Source: Clostridia bacterium | Lineage (GTDB): Bacteria; Bacillota; Clostridia; Oscillospirales; CAG-272 | Assembly: GCA_017453255.1 (NCBI GenBank) | Contig: JAFTKN010000009.1 | Coordinates: 31,264 to 95,263, forward strand | Direction: 5' to 3' | DNA length: 64,000 bases | Shown: positions 1 to 9,554 of the stretch, in pieces | How the letters are laid out: every line of letters starts with the position of its first letter | Numbering within the stretch: the first letter of the stretch is position 1 | Made by a program: the position numbers and the translations under genes | Notes under the pieces: generated by a model | What the model was told of the DNA's origin: nothing | Seen by the model: the letters and a program-made list of their open reading frames with translations, nothing else | Database searches by the model: none

Positions 1-1
1 C

Positions 2-1009
2 GACGGAATAATCAGAATTAAATCTAAGGGCTTTGATGAGGATGTGGTTGACACAAATACATATACCAAGCCTAAGGAAAGCGATTTCTTTAAGTCAAAT
101 GCACTTATTGCTGGAATGGCTAAGGCATTTAAAAACGACGGCTATGCTTCAGGTGGATATGTAGCATACACAACCTCAAATGTATTTAAGGGCTCTGGAC
201 TTTCCTCCTCGGCTGCCTTTGAGGTAATGGTAGGAAACATTCTTAATTATTTCTATAATGACGGAAAAGTTGAAAACGTAGAAATTGCAAAAATGGCACA
301 GTACTCAGAAAATGAATTTTTCGGTAAGCCCTGTGGTCTTATGGACCAAATGGCTTGTGCCGTTGGTGGCTTTGTTTACATAGATTTTGAGGATACAAAA
401 AATCCTGTAATTGAGAAAATTCCATTCGACCTAAGTGGTCAGGGATATGCACTTTGTATCGTAAATACAGGTGGAAATCATGCTGATTTGAACGAGGATT
501 ATGCCTCTGTTCCAAGTGAAATGAAGAGTGTAGCTAAGTTCTTCGGCAAGGAATATTTAAGACAGCTAACAAAGGAAGAGGTTCTTGCCTCGGTTGAGCT
601 TTTGCGTACAGCCTGTGGTGACCGTGCAATTTTAAGAGCAATCCACTTCTTTAATGAAAATGAAAGAGTTACAAGTCAGGCAGATTCATTAAGACAGGGC
701 GATATACGAGGCTTTTTTAAGCTCGTTAAAAAATCAGGTCGTTCCAGCTTTATGTATCTACAAAACGTATTCACAACTAAAAATGTAAGAGAGCAGGGAC
801 TTTCCTTAGCTCTTGCAATAACTGACTCTGTTCTTAGTGGAACAGATAGTGCGTTTAGAGTTCACGGTGGTGGTTTTGCAGGAACAATTCAGGCATTTGT
901 ACCATTTAACCTTGTTGAGCAATATAGGGAGGCAATTGACTCTGCCTTTGGAATAGGTGCTTGTCACGTTTTAAGAATACGTCCAGACGGAGCTATTAAG
1001 GTAATATGA
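2..1009 (+). CDS. galK: Galactokinase, 5'-truncated by window edge
   Basis: ATP-dependent galactokinase of the GHMP family (Leloir pathway: galactose to galactose-1-phosphate, cytoplasmic). The reading frame is open from base 2, so the N-terminus lies outside the window and the first in-frame ATG at 44 is internal. The GHMP ATP-binding loop is visible as GSGLSSSAAFEV (about 190-225), followed by a FGKPCGLMDQMACAVGG segment typical of galactokinases and a C-terminal HGGGFAGTIQAFV glycine-rich motif. The stop overlaps the rsmG start (ATGA), so the two are probably co-translated, although their functions are unrelated. Another sugar kinase of the GHMP family is possible but less likely. Confidence 0.9.
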   Translation, partial: DGIIRIKSKGFDEDVVDTNTYTKPKESDFFKSNALIAGMAKAFKNDGYASGGYVAYTTSNVFKGSGLSSSAAFEVMVGNILNYFYNDGKVENVEIAKMAQYSENEFFGKPCGLMDQMACAVGGFVYIDFEDTKNPVIEKIPFDLSGQGYALCIVNTGGNHADLNEDYASVPSEMKSVAKFFGKEYLRQLTKEEVLASVELLRTACGDRAILRAIHFFNENERVTSQADSLRQGDIRGFFKLVKKSGRSSFMYLQNVFTTKNVREQGLSLALAITDSVLSGTDSAFRVHGGGFAGTIQAFVPFNLVEQYREAIDSAFGIGACHVLRIRPDGAIKVI

Positions 1010-1731
1010 CCAGCTTTCAAAAAAGACTATACGAGGTGGCAGAGCAAAACTCTGCCACAAGTGGTATATTAAGGGATAATCATTTAGAGCTTTTAGAAAA
1101 ATTAAAGCTCCATATGGTAGAAACAAATAAGAGCCTTAATCTAACTGCGATAACTGATGACGAGGGAATTATATTAAAGCACCTTGTCGATTCTATGGCG
1201 ATTTACCCATATATCAAGGATGCAAAAACAGTTGTGGATATTGGCTGTGGTGGAGGCTTTCCTTCCCTTGTAATTGGAATTTTAGCCCCACACGTGTCTG
1301 TTTTTTCTGTTGATAGCGTTACTAAAAAGGTAAATTATGTTAAGGATACAGCAAAAATGCTTGGTATAAGCTTAGAGGGCTCAAATAGACGAGCTGAGGA
1401 GCTTGGGCAGGATAATGAATATAGAGAAAAATTCGACCTTGCCTGTGCAAGAGCAGTTGGAAGACTTAATCTAATTTGTGAGCTTTGCTTGCCTCTTGTT
1501 AAGGTTGGAGGCTATTTTGTAGCTATGAAATCTGTTGATACGGACAATGAGCTTAAGGAAGCAAAAAACGCTATCGAATTATTGGGAGCTGAGCTTGGTG
1601 AGGTTAATAGATATAAGCTTTCTAACGGAATTGAGGAAATAGAAAGAACGATTGTTCTTATTAAAAAGGTCAAAGAAACACCAAAAAAATATCCAAGAAA
1701 CAATTCGCAAATATCTAAAAAGCCACTTTAA
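1006..1731 (+). CDS. rsmG: 16S rRNA (guanine-527-N7)-methyltransferase RsmG
   Basis: SAM-dependent methyltransferase that modifies G527 of 16S rRNA. At 241 residues it has the usual family length. The Rossmann SAM-binding motif VDIGCGGGFPSLV is at about residues 77-89, preceded by the family signature NLTAITDDEGIILKHLVDSM. The start overlaps the galactokinase stop by 4 bases. The C-terminal RTIVLIKKVKETPKKYPR end is typical of the family. In many Firmicutes this gene sits near the origin with gidA; here it follows galK instead. Confidence 0.95.
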   Translation: MTSFQKRLYEVAEQNSATSGILRDNHLELLEKLKLHMVETNKSLNLTAITDDEGIILKHLVDSMAIYPYIKDAKTVVDIGCGGGFPSLVIGILAPHVSVFSVDSVTKKVNYVKDTAKMLGISLEGSNRRAEELGQDNEYREKFDLACARAVGRLNLICELCLPLVKVGGYFVAMKSVDTDNELKEAKNAIELLGAELGEVNRYKLSNGIEEIERTIVLIKKVKETPKKYPRNNSQISKKPL

Positions 1732-1750
1732 TTAAACCAAGGAGGAGAAA

Positions 1751-3007
1751 ATGAAAAAACGTATTTTTGTATTACCCTGTTTAGTAATTTGCACAATTTT
1801 ATTAGTTGTTTTCTCGTCCTGTGATTTATCAAACGAGCAAAATGACAGCATAGGTCAAGGCTATTTCAGCTTTAACTATGTAACAGAGAATGAGGGAGAG
1901 GAGAAAAACGAAATTATCTGCACAGCAGAATGTGCCCTTCCTCTATATGAATATACAGCCACCCTTTTGTTTGTTGATAATGAAGGTAACATTTTTTATG
2001 AAAGTGAGCCAAAAACCACCTTGTGCGATATAGAGGCTGGAACAGAATTTAATATCAGCTTTATAGAGGATAGGCTAACTTGTGAAAAAATTAGCCTATA
2101 TAGGCTAAGAATAGAGGGAAAAAGCCATGAAAGGCCTTCTTCTTTAAAGAACAAAACATATAATGTTAAATTTATAATTGGCGAAAGCATAATTTCAAAT
2201 GAGAATGTAAAGGGACTGACAAAAATTGAAGCTCCCACCCTTGAAAATAAGGAATATTTAACATTTGAGGGCTGGTACTATGAGCCAGAGCTTTTAAACA
2301 AATGCGACACAGACGAATATACGGTTATAAGAAATGTAACTCTTTATGGAAAGTATAGCTTTAATGCAGAAAAAGTATCTCATAAGATAGCAAATGACAT
2401 ATTAAAAAGCACAGTTACCATAACATCAGAGTTTTATGAAAGCCCAATTTCATTTTCTGCTGATTACGCCCTAAACGGCTCAGGAGTTATATTCAAGGTT
2501 GAAGACGGATATGCCTATGTTTTGACAAATAACCATGTTGTTTACTATGAAAAAGCATATAGCGAAAGCTTTTATGTAACTGACAGTCAGGGCTATATCT
2601 ATAATGCTCATATATATAATGATGCAAAAAGCGAGGAATATGATTTAGCAATACTTCGCTTTAAAATTGACAGCAAGGAAATAAACGCCATTCCCTTTGC
2701 AGATAGTGATGCAAAAAAGGGCGAGGTAGTAGCCTCGGTAGGCTCTCCTAACAGTCAGGTAAATACCGTTACCTATGGTCGAGTGATTGACAATTTAAAG
2801 GTAAGCGGAGAAATTGTACTTAATTTTAAGGTAACATATCATACTGCAATTATAGGTGAGGGCTCAAGTGGAGGAGTCCTATTAAATGGAGATTTGGAGA
2901 TTGTTGGAATCAACTTTGCAGGCTACGCAACAGAAGGCTTAGGCAAGGGACTTTCAATTCCAGTTTCCAAGGTTATAGAGTTTATAACGCCTTATTTTGA
3001 AAATTAA
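1751..3007 (+). CDS. Secreted trypsin-like serine protease lipoprotein with InlB-type repeat
   Basis: The 418-residue protein has an N-terminal hydrophobic signal ending at Cys24 (VFSSC, a slightly atypical lipobox), so it is probably surface-anchored. Residues about 140-205 contain a Listeria-Bacteroides/InlB B-type repeat (EYLTFEGWYYEPELLNK, then NVTLYGKY). The C-terminal half is a trypsin-like fold with the full triad visible: His262 in TNNHVV, Asp298 in EYDLAILRF, and Ser373 in GEGSSGGVL. An upstream AGGAGG site supports the start at 1751. There is no PDZ domain, unlike DegP/HtrA. The substrate is unknown; a role in surface protein processing is inference. Confidence 0.8.
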   Translation: MKKRIFVLPCLVICTILLVVFSSCDLSNEQNDSIGQGYFSFNYVTENEGEEKNEIICTAECALPLYEYTATLLFVDNEGNIFYESEPKTTLCDIEAGTEFNISFIEDRLTCEKISLYRLRIEGKSHERPSSLKNKTYNVKFIIGESIISNENVKGLTKIEAPTLENKEYLTFEGWYYEPELLNKCDTDEYTVIRNVTLYGKYSFNAEKVSHKIANDILKSTVTITSEFYESPISFSADYALNGSGVIFKVEDGYAYVLTNNHVVYYEKAYSESFYVTDSQGYIYNAHIYNDAKSEEYDLAILRFKIDSKEINAIPFADSDAKKGEVVASVGSPNSQVNTVTYGRVIDNLKVSGEIVLNFKVTYHTAIIGEGSSGGVLLNGDLEIVGINFAGYATEGLGKGLSIPVSKVIEFITPYFEN

Positions 3008-3107
3008 TATAAAAAAATATAATAATTCATACATTGTTCATAATTATATGCTACAATGGACTATATTTTATTACTTTAACACGCTAAAGTGAAAAGGGAG
3101 GTAGCTT

Positions 3108-4484
3108 ATGGCAACAGCAAAAAAAGAGCTAACTAAAATTACACCTCAAATAATGAAATATGTGGAGCAATGCTCTAATACAACATATATTGAGCCAGAA
3201 ATGTATATAAAGTACGACGTAAAGAGAGGGCTTAGAGATTTGAATGGTAAGGGCGTTGTAGCTGGTCTTACTGAAATTTCTGAAATCAACTCCTTTATTG
3301 ATAATCCAGATGGTACAAGAACGCCTTGTGATGGTGAGCTTTATTATCGTGGTATAAACATAAACGATTTAGTAAATGGCTTTTTAAATGACAATCGTCA
3401 GGGATATGAGGAAACTGTTTACCTCTTGCTTTTTGGTAATCTTCCAAATAAGGATGAGCTAAAGGAGTTTAGAGAGCTTTTGACAAAGTATAGAAGCCTT
3501 CCTAAAAACTTCGTTCGTGACGTGCTTATGAAGGCATCTGGTAAGGATATGATGAATGTTTTGGCTCGTAGCGTCTTGACGCTTTATGCCTATGATGATA
3601 AGGCAGATGATACATCTATTCCTAACGTATTAAGACAGAGCCTACAGCTAATTTCTGAAATGCCACTTTTAGCAGTTTATGCTTATCGTAGCTATCTTTA
3701 CTATGAAAAGAAAAAGAGCCTTATAATCAGACGACCAAAGGCTGAGTATTCAACTGCTGAAAATATCCTTTATATGCTTAGAAAGGACGGCTCGTTCACA
3801 CCACTTGAGGCAAAAATACTTGACCTCGCATTAGTTTTACATGCAGAGCATGGTGGTGGTAATAATTCAAGCTTTACAACCCACGTTGTGACCTCATCTG
3901 GAACAGATACCTATTCTACAATTGCAGCCTCGCTTGGCTCACTTAAGGGACCAAGACATGGTGGCGCAAATACTAAGGTTGTAGAAATGATAGATAATAT
4001 CAAAAAGAATCTAAAGGATTATACAAATGAGGACGAAATTAAGAGCTACCTTACAAAAATCCTTAATAAAGAAGCTTTTGATGGTAAGGGATTGATTTAT
4101 GGTATGGGACACGCTGTGTATGCACTTAGTGACCCACGTGCTAATATCTTTAAATCCTTCGTTGAAAAGCTTTCTAAGGAAAAGGGACTTGAAAAGGATT
4201 TTAAGCTTTGTGCACTTATAGAAAAGCTTGCTCCTGAGGTTATTGCCAAGGAGAGAAAAATCTATAAGGGTGTTAGTGCAAATATCGACTTTTATAGTGG
4301 CTTTGTATATAATATGCTCGGCTTACCAACTGAGCTATTTACACCTATTTTTGCAATAGCAAGAATAGCAGGATGGAGCGCACATAGACTTGAGGAGCTT
4401 CTACTAAACGGAAAGATTATCCGTCCTGGCTATCAGCATGTTTGTCCAAGACACGAATACATTCCAATGGAAAAGAGAAAATAA
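3108..4484 (+). CDS. gltA: Citrate synthase
   Basis: Condenses oxaloacetate and acetyl-CoA to citrate. At 458 residues it belongs to the longer clostridial type with an N-terminal extension of about 40 residues. The catalytic residues expected from the family are all visible: His248 in AEHGGGNNS, His335 in GMGHAVYALSDPRA and Asp394 in NIDFYSG. An AGGGAGG ribosome site precedes the ATG. The gene stands alone and ends in a strong hairpin terminator. In an anaerobe it more likely feeds glutamate synthesis than a full citric acid cycle. The 2-methylcitrate synthase activity of some relatives cannot be excluded. Confidence 0.93.
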   Translation: MATAKKELTKITPQIMKYVEQCSNTTYIEPEMYIKYDVKRGLRDLNGKGVVAGLTEISEINSFIDNPDGTRTPCDGELYYRGININDLVNGFLNDNRQGYEETVYLLLFGNLPNKDELKEFRELLTKYRSLPKNFVRDVLMKASGKDMMNVLARSVLTLYAYDDKADDTSIPNVLRQSLQLISEMPLLAVYAYRSYLYYEKKKSLIIRRPKAEYSTAENILYMLRKDGSFTPLEAKILDLALVLHAEHGGGNNSSFTTHVVTSSGTDTYSTIAASLGSLKGPRHGGANTKVVEMIDNIKKNLKDYTNEDEIKSYLTKILNKEAFDGKGLIYGMGHAVYALSDPRANIFKSFVEKLSKEKGLEKDFKLCALIEKLAPEVIAKERKIYKGVSANIDFYSGFVYNMLGLPTELFTPIFAIARIAGWSAHRLEELLLNGKIIRPGYQHVCPRHEYIPMEKRK

Positions 4485-4490
4485 ATGAGA

Positions 4491-4520
4491 AAACAGAGAT
4501 TTTAAAAATCTCTGTTTTTA
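4491..4520 (+). terminator. Rho-independent terminator after citrate synthase
   Basis: AACAGAGATTT paired with AAATCTCTGTT and followed by a T-run, directly after the citrate synthase stop. Confidence 0.85.
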
Positions 4521-4543
4521 GTATAAATATACTTTTAAATTGA

Positions 4544-4572
4544 TTGATTTTTTAAAACACCTGTGTTAGAAT
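4544..4572 (+). promoter_or_regulatory. Sigma-A type promoter for the SGNH/nitroreductase pair
   Basis: TTGATT at 4544-4549, a 17-base spacer, and TAGAAT at 4567-4572, about 28 bases ahead of the SGNH hydrolase start. Confidence 0.6.
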
Positions 4573-4600
4573 ATATATAAGAATTTTCAGGAGAATATAG

Positions 4601-5272
4601 ATGAAGATTTTATTTCAAGGGGACTCTATAACCGATGGAAACAGATACAAGGATATAGAAAGCAGATGGGATAAAAACCATCAGATAGGACATTCCTTTG
4701 CCTATATAGTAACGGGCTTAATTTCAATGCAATACCCCAAAAGACAATTTGAGTTTGTCAATCGTGGCGTAAGCGGAAATCGAACAAACGAGCTTCTTTC
4801 AAGGTGGAACGAGGATACAATAGAGGAAAACCCTGATGTATTAATAATGCTTGTTGGTGTAAATGATGCCTTTTGTAATTATGAGGGTAGAGAATACGAT
4901 GAAAAGGCTGAGCTTTATGAAAAGAATTATAGAGAGCTTTTGAAAATGGCTAAGGATAAAAATCCTGAGCTAAAGGTTATAATGCTTGAGCCCTTTGCAA
5001 ATGTTGAAATAGCAAATCCAAGCGAAAATATAAGCAGGGAATTTAGACAGGAAAAATTAAACAATATTCAAGCTAAGGTAAGAAAAATAGCAAAGGATTT
5101 TGGAGCAATTTTTATCCCCCTCCAAGATAAATTTAATAAAATTATGGATACTCCCTACCCCAAATACTGGTTATGGGACGGAGTTCATCCAACTGAGGCA
5201 GGGCATGCAGCTTTAGCAAGAGATGTAATTTATGAGCTTAACAAAATATTAAATATAAGGGTGGAAATATAA
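4601..5272 (+). CDS. SGNH/GDSL-family hydrolase (esterase)
   Basis: Cytoplasmic 223-residue SGNH hydrolase with no signal peptide. Block I is FQGDSITDG with the nucleophile Ser9. Block III appears as LVGVNDAFCN, and block V as WDGVHPTEAGH with the Asp/His pair. Proteins of this size and arrangement are usually short-chain esterases or acetyl-xylan/acyl-sugar esterases; the substrate cannot be read from the sequence. The start follows CAGGAG. Its stop overlaps the nitroreductase start by one base, so the two genes form a translationally coupled pair. Confidence 0.85.
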   Translation: MKILFQGDSITDGNRYKDIESRWDKNHQIGHSFAYIVTGLISMQYPKRQFEFVNRGVSGNRTNELLSRWNEDTIEENPDVLIMLVGVNDAFCNYEGREYDEKAELYEKNYRELLKMAKDKNPELKVIMLEPFANVEIANPSENISREFRQEKLNNIQAKVRKIAKDFGAIFIPLQDKFNKIMDTPYPKYWLWDGVHPTEAGHAALARDVIYELNKILNIRVEI

Positions 5273-5799
5273 TGGAATTAAAAGATGCAATTTATAATCG
5301 TAGAAGCATAAGAGGCTACGAGGAATGTGAAATAAAAAAAGAGGAGCTTTGCGAAATAGTGAAATCAGCGCAAATGTCACCCTCGTGGAAAAATTCTCAA
5401 ACTCAAAGATTTTATATTGCTCATTCTAAGGAAGCAAGAGAGAAAATGGCTGACTGCTTAGCATCCTTTAATAAGGAAAGAACTATGGGAGCAGGGGCAT
5501 TTGTTGTAACAACAGTAGTTAAGGGAATTAGTGGCTATACCGATAGGGGAGCAACCCATTTAGGAAATGGCTTTGAATGCTTTGATAACGGCTTAGCTGT
5601 TCAAAATTTATTACTTTCTGCTTATGAAAAGGGCTATGGTACCTTGATTATGGGACTTTATAAGGAAAACGAAATAAGAAAGCTGTTTGATATTCCTGAA
5701 AGCGAGGCCATCGTAGTAGTAATTGCTGTAGGTAAGCCAAGCGTTAGTCCAGAAGCACCACAGAGAAATCCTATAGATAAGGTATTAAAGATATTTTAA
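5272..5799 (+). CDS. Nitroreductase-family FMN oxidoreductase
   Basis: A 175-residue nitroreductase fold: MELKDAIYNRRSIRGYE is the classic N-terminal FMN-binding RRSxRxY signature. AQMSPSWKNSQTQRFYI follows at about residues 37-53, and the C-terminal VVIAVGKPS segment is typical of the family. Members use FMN and NAD(P)H to reduce nitro-compounds, quinones or flavins, and the natural substrate here is unknown. It is coupled to the SGNH hydrolase (ATG overlaps its TAA) and ends in a bidirectional terminator. Confidence 0.85.
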   Translation: MELKDAIYNRRSIRGYEECEIKKEELCEIVKSAQMSPSWKNSQTQRFYIAHSKEAREKMADCLASFNKERTMGAGAFVVTTVVKGISGYTDRGATHLGNGFECFDNGLAVQNLLLSAYEKGYGTLIMGLYKENEIRKLFDIPESEAIVVVIAVGKPSVSPEAPQRNPIDKVLKIF

Positions 5800-5825
5800 A
5801 AAGGGCGAAAAATCGCCCTTTTTTG
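5798..5825. terminator. Bidirectional terminator between nitroreductase and dapA
   Basis: AAAAAGGGCGA / TCGCCCTTTTTT stem between two convergent genes, with an A-run on one side and a T-run on the other. Confidence 0.85.
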
Positions 5826-5830
5826 CTAAA

Positions 5831-6715
5831 TCATATCAAATTGTATTCCTTCAAAACCTTAGTAATTTGTTCCTTGCGCATAGATTTTGTAAGAGGTAAA
5901 CGCATATCAGATAAGCAAAGCCCCATTTGTGAAAGAGCCTCCTTGACGGGTACAGGATTAACCTCTGAAAACATTTCGCGAATAAGTGGTATTAGCTTTA
6001 AGGAAAGCTCTCGGCTTTTTTCTATATTTCCGTTTTTAAACTCATAGCAAAGCTGATGCATGTAGCTCGGTATTAAATTTGCACAAACGGAGATAACACC
6101 ACTTCCACCTAATGATAGGTTTACATATGTAAGGTCGTCGTTTCCTGTATAAACATCGAAATAGTCACCATATAATGATATAATCTCCGACATATAGCTA
6201 ACGCTCGGGCTTGCTTCCTTTATGCCGACTATATTGTCAATTTCCTTTAGTCTTTCGTAAATTTCTAATGGAATATTTACGCATGTTCTTGTGGGAACAT
6301 TATATAAAATCAAGGGAATATCGACACTCTGCGCCACTTTTTTGTAATGCTCATATAGTCCGTTTGGTGTTGCCTTGTTGTAGTAAGGAGTTACAAGTAA
6401 GCAGGCATCAGCCCCTAAATCATATGCCATTTTTGTGTATCTGATGCTAACCTCAGTTGAGTTTGTGCCTGTTCCTATAATTAAAGGAATTCGTCCACCG
6501 ATTTTTTCCTTCGCAAAAAGTATAATCTCTCGTCTTTCGTTCTCGTTAATTGTTGGTGCTTCACCAGTAGTTCCTAATACAATTAAAGCATCAGTTCCGT
6601 TTCTTATCTGTAGGCTTATAAGCTCTCCGAAAGCTGGGTAATCTATCTCTCCATTTCTAAAGGGAGTAGCTATTGCACACCCACTTCCAAAAAATAAATT
6701 TCGTTTTCTCGACAT
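5831..6715 (-). CDS. dapA: 4-hydroxy-tetrahydrodipicolinate synthase
   Basis: First committed step of lysine/diaminopimelate synthesis: pyruvate plus aspartate semialdehyde. At 294 residues it has the standard length for this class I aldolase. The Schiff-base lysine is Lys166 in NIVGIKEAS and the catalytic tyrosine is Tyr138 in LYNVPTRT. GTTGEAPTI (about 48-56) is the pyruvate-carboxylate-binding loop. The start follows AGGAGG. It is monocistronic and convergent with the nitroreductase. Related N-acetylneuraminate lyases share the fold, but the GTTGE and YNVPTRT motifs favour DapA. Confidence 0.93.
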   Translation of the reverse strand: MSRKRNLFFGSGCAIATPFRNGEIDYPAFGELISLQIRNGTDALIVLGTTGEAPTINENERREIILFAKEKIGGRIPLIIGTGTNSTEVSIRYTKMAYDLGADACLLVTPYYNKATPNGLYEHYKKVAQSVDIPLILYNVPTRTCVNIPLEIYERLKEIDNIVGIKEASPSVSYMSEIISLYGDYFDVYTGNDDLTYVNLSLGGSGVISVCANLIPSYMHQLCYEFKNGNIEKSRELSLKLIPLIREMFSEVNPVPVKEALSQMGLCLSDMRLPLTKSMRKEQITKVLKEYNLI

Positions 6716-6741
6716 AAAACCTCCTGAAAATAAAATATTTG

Positions 6742-6770
6742 TTGAAAAAGGTAAGAATTTAATATATAAT
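6742..6770 (+). promoter_or_regulatory. Sigma-A type promoter for queA
   Basis: TTGAAA at 6742-6747, 17-base spacer, TATAAT at 6765-6770, in the divergent dapA/queA gap. Confidence 0.7.
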
Positions 6771-6812
6771 ATAAAATGAGAATTTATTATATAATATGCG
6801 AGTAATATTAAA

Positions 6813-7892
6813 ATGATAAAAAACGAACTAACAAAAACTGATTTAAGGACAAGCGATTTTGACTATGCTCTTCCAAATGAGCTAATTGCTCAAACGCCAT
6901 TAGAGCCACGCGATTCCTCAAGGCTCATGGTCTTAAAAAAGGACGGGGAAATTGAGCATAAGCACTTTTACGATATTTTAGATTATTTAGAGCCAAGTGA
7001 CACTCTTGTTATAAATGATTCAAGGGTTATCCCTGCAAGAATATATGGTAGTAAGGTAAGAAAGGGCGATTTTGCCTCCGAGCCTTCAAAGATTGAAACG
7101 CTACTATTAAAGCAGATTACCCAAAATAAGTGGGAGGTTTTATTAAAGCCTGCTAAGAAAATTAAAATTGGTGGTCAAATCGATTATTCTGGAATTTTAA
7201 GGGCGACAGTTTTAGAAATTGTCGAGGACGGAAATAGAATAGTTGAGTTTTCCTACGATAATGATAAATATAAAAATATCTTTGAGGTTTTAAATCAAAT
7301 AGGCTCTATGCCACTTCCACCCTATATAACAGAAAAGCTTGAAAATAAGGATAGATATCAAACTGTTTATGCAAGGGAAAACGGTAGTAGCGCTGCCCCT
7401 ACAGCAGGACTTCATTTTACAAATGAGCTTCTTGAAAGAATCAAGGAAAAGGGAATTATGATAGTTCCAGTAATGCTCCATGTCGGCTTAGGCACATTTA
7501 GACCTGTAAAGGCAGAAAAAATTGAGGAGCATATTATGCACTCTGAGTTTATTTCTGTAAGCAAGGAAAGTGCTGATATTATAAACGAGAGAAAGAAAAA
7601 GGGTGGAAGAATAATAGCCGTTGGTACAACCTCATTAAGAACCTTGGAAAGTGCATCAAACGATAACGGAGAGGTTATAGAGGTATCAACCGACACAGGT
7701 ATATTTATCTATCCAGGCTATAAATTTAAGGTAGTAGATGCCTTAATTACGAATTTTCACTTACCACAAAGCACACTTTTAATGCTTGTATCAGCCTTAG
7801 CAGGCAAGGATTATATAAAACGAGCATATGAAACGGCGGTTAGGGAGAAGTATCGCTTTTTCTCCTTTGGCGACGCTATGTTCATTCAATAA
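6813..7892 (+). CDS. queA: S-adenosylmethionine:tRNA ribosyltransferase-isomerase
   Basis: Transfers the ribosyl part of SAM to preQ1-modified tRNA to make epoxyqueuosine. At 359 residues it has the family length. Characteristic segments are [23 protein letters not shown] near the N-terminus, the motif [10 protein letters not shown] (about residues 195-204), [10 protein letters not shown] and [14 protein letters not shown] shared tRNA-modification theme with the following miaA is likely, although a 65-base gap with a separate strong ribosome site lies between them. No tgt gene is present in the window. Confidence 0.95.
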   Translation: MIKNELTKTDLRTSDFDYALPNELIAQTPLEPRDSSRLMVLKKDGEIEHKHFYDILDYLEPSDTLVINDSRVIPARIYGSKVRKGDFASEPSKIETLLLKQITQNKWEVLLKPAKKIKIGGQIDYSGILRATVLEIVEDGNRIVEFSYDNDKYKNIFEVLNQIGSMPLPPYITEKLENKDRYQTVYARENGSSAAPTAGLHFTNELLERIKEKGIMIVPVMLHVGLGTFRPVKAEKIEEHIMHSEFISVSKESADIINERKKKGGRIIAVGTTSLRTLESASNDNGEVIEVSTDTGIFIYPGYKFKVVDALITNFHLPQSTLLMLVSALAGKDYIKRAYETAVREKYRFFSFGDAMFIQ

Positions 7893-7957
7893 GCTACGTA
7901 ATACTGCGTTGCTTCTTGAACGAACACAGATAAATAAACAAAAGGAGGTATTTTTTC

Positions 7958-9553
7958 GTGAAGGTTATTGCAATAGTTGGGCCAACGGCTGTTGGTAAAA
8001 CTGCGCTTTCTATAAGGCTTGCAAAAGAGCTTAACGGAGAGATTATCTCCTGCGATTCAATGCAAATTTACAAGGGCATGGATATAGGCACAGCAAAGCC
8101 AACATATGAGGAAATGGAAGGAATACCCCACCATTTAATTGATATAAAAAGTCCAAATGAGCAATTTTCCTGTGCTGATTATGCCATTTTAGCAAAGGAA
8201 AAGATTGAGGAAATTACAAAAAGAGGGAAAACTCCTATTTTTTGTGGTGGTACAGGACTTTATCTTGATAGCGTTTTAAAAATATCCTCCTTTAATGAAA
8301 GTCAAAAGGACGAAGAGTACAGAAATTATCTTACCGAGCTTGCCGAAAAAGAGGGAAATTTAGTTGTATATAAAATGCTTGAGGAGATAGATATAGAAAG
8401 TGCTAAAAAAACTCACCCCAATAATTTGCAAAGAGTAATAAGAGCCCTTGAAATATATAAATGCACAGGCATTACAAAGACTGAATGGGATAAAAGGTCA
8501 AGAGAGGGAAAGCCTCCATATGAAAGCACTGTTTTGTTTCTAACCTGTCAGGATAGAGAAATGCTTTATCAAAGGATAGACAAAAGGGTTGACCAAATGC
8601 TTGCAGAGGGACTTTTAGACGAAACGAAAAGGCTTTATGAAAATGGCTATTTAAGGGAGGGAACAACAGCATATAGTGCAATAGGCTATAAGGAGCTTTT
8701 GCCATTTATAAAAAGAGAACAAACTATAGATTTATGTGTAAGCGAGCTTAAATTGGCTACTCGTCACTACGCAAAAAGACAGCTAACATGGTTTTCCTCC
8801 CGTAAGGATTACCATAAAATCTATGTTGATATAGAGAATTCATACGAAAGCGCAATTAATATAATAAAAGGGAAAATGGATACAAGAAAAGAGCAAATTA
8901 AATCAAGCTATGAGCTTGTGAAAAATAGAATTGATGAGCTTTCTAAGGGACGTAAGGTGACACTCCTTGCTGCTACAAAAATGCAGAGCTGTGAGGATAT
9001 AAATTATCTAATTTCCTTAGGGGTAAATACCATAGGTGAAAACAGAGTAAATGAGCTTATGGAAAAATATGAGGGATATGACAAAGCTGCCTCCCTACAT
9101 TTTATAGGCACACTACAAAAAAACAAGGTAAAATATATAATTGATAAGGTAGATTTAATCCATTCTGTTGACTCCCTTTCTCTCCTTTCAGAGATAGATA
9201 AAAGAGCAGGCAAAATCGGCAAAAGAATGGGAGTTTTAATTGAGGTTAATAGTGGTAGAGAGGAGTCTAAGGGTGGCATAATGCCCGAGGACGTGTCTGA
9301 TTTTTATGCCGAGGCTATTAAGCTTTCTAATATTGAGGTAATGGGACTTATGACAATGGCACCAAAATGCGAGGATAAGAAAGATTACCTTAAATATTTC
9401 GGATTGACTAAGGAGCTTTTTGATAAGCTATTTAAAAACAAGCCTGATGCTATTTTGTCAATGGGAATGAGTGACAGCTATGAATATGCAATAGAGGCAG
9501 GAGCAAATTTAGTAAGAGTTGGCAGTAAGCTTTTCGGAGAAAGGAAGTATTAA
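7958..9553 (+). CDS. miaA: MiaA-YggS fusion: tRNA dimethylallyltransferase plus PLP homeostasis protein
   Basis: GTG start with a full AAAGGAGG site 8 bases upstream. Residues 1-306 are MiaA, which adds the isopentenyl group to A37 of tRNAs: P-loop GPTAVGKT (8-15), SCDSMQIYKGMDIGTAKP, GGTGLY, and YAKRQLTWF near the end. Residues 307-531 are a complete YggS/PLPBP-type protein, with the PLP lysine in LLAATKMQ, then IGENRVNEL, FIGTLQKNKVK, GLMTMAP and GMSDSYEYAIEAGANLVRVGS. The junction reads through in one frame without a stop. Met307 could be an internal start, with AAAGGG just upstream. YggS normally stands alone beside sepF, and here its half directly precedes sepF. A sequencing deletion at the junction is an alternative. 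Confidence 0.88.
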   Translation: MKVIAIVGPTAVGKTALSIRLAKELNGEIISCDSMQIYKGMDIGTAKPTYEEMEGIPHHLIDIKSPNEQFSCADYAILAKEKIEEITKRGKTPIFCGGTGLYLDSVLKISSFNESQKDEEYRNYLTELAEKEGNLVVYKMLEEIDIESAKKTHPNNLQRVIRALEIYKCTGITKTEWDKRSREGKPPYESTVLFLTCQDREMLYQRIDKRVDQMLAEGLLDETKRLYENGYLREGTTAYSAIGYKELLPFIKREQTIDLCVSELKLATRHYAKRQLTWFSSRKDYHKIYVDIENSYESAINIIKGKMDTRKEQIKSSYELVKNRIDELSKGRKVTLLAATKMQSCEDINYLISLGVNTIGENRVNELMEKYEGYDKAASLHFIGTLQKNKVKYIIDKVDLIHSVDSLSLLSEIDKRAGKIGKRMGVLIEVNSGREESKGGIMPEDVSDFYAEAIKLSNIEVMGLMTMAPKCEDKKDYLKYFGLTKELFDKLFKNKPDAILSMGMSDSYEYAIEAGANLVRVGSKLFGERKY

Positions 9554-9554
9554 T

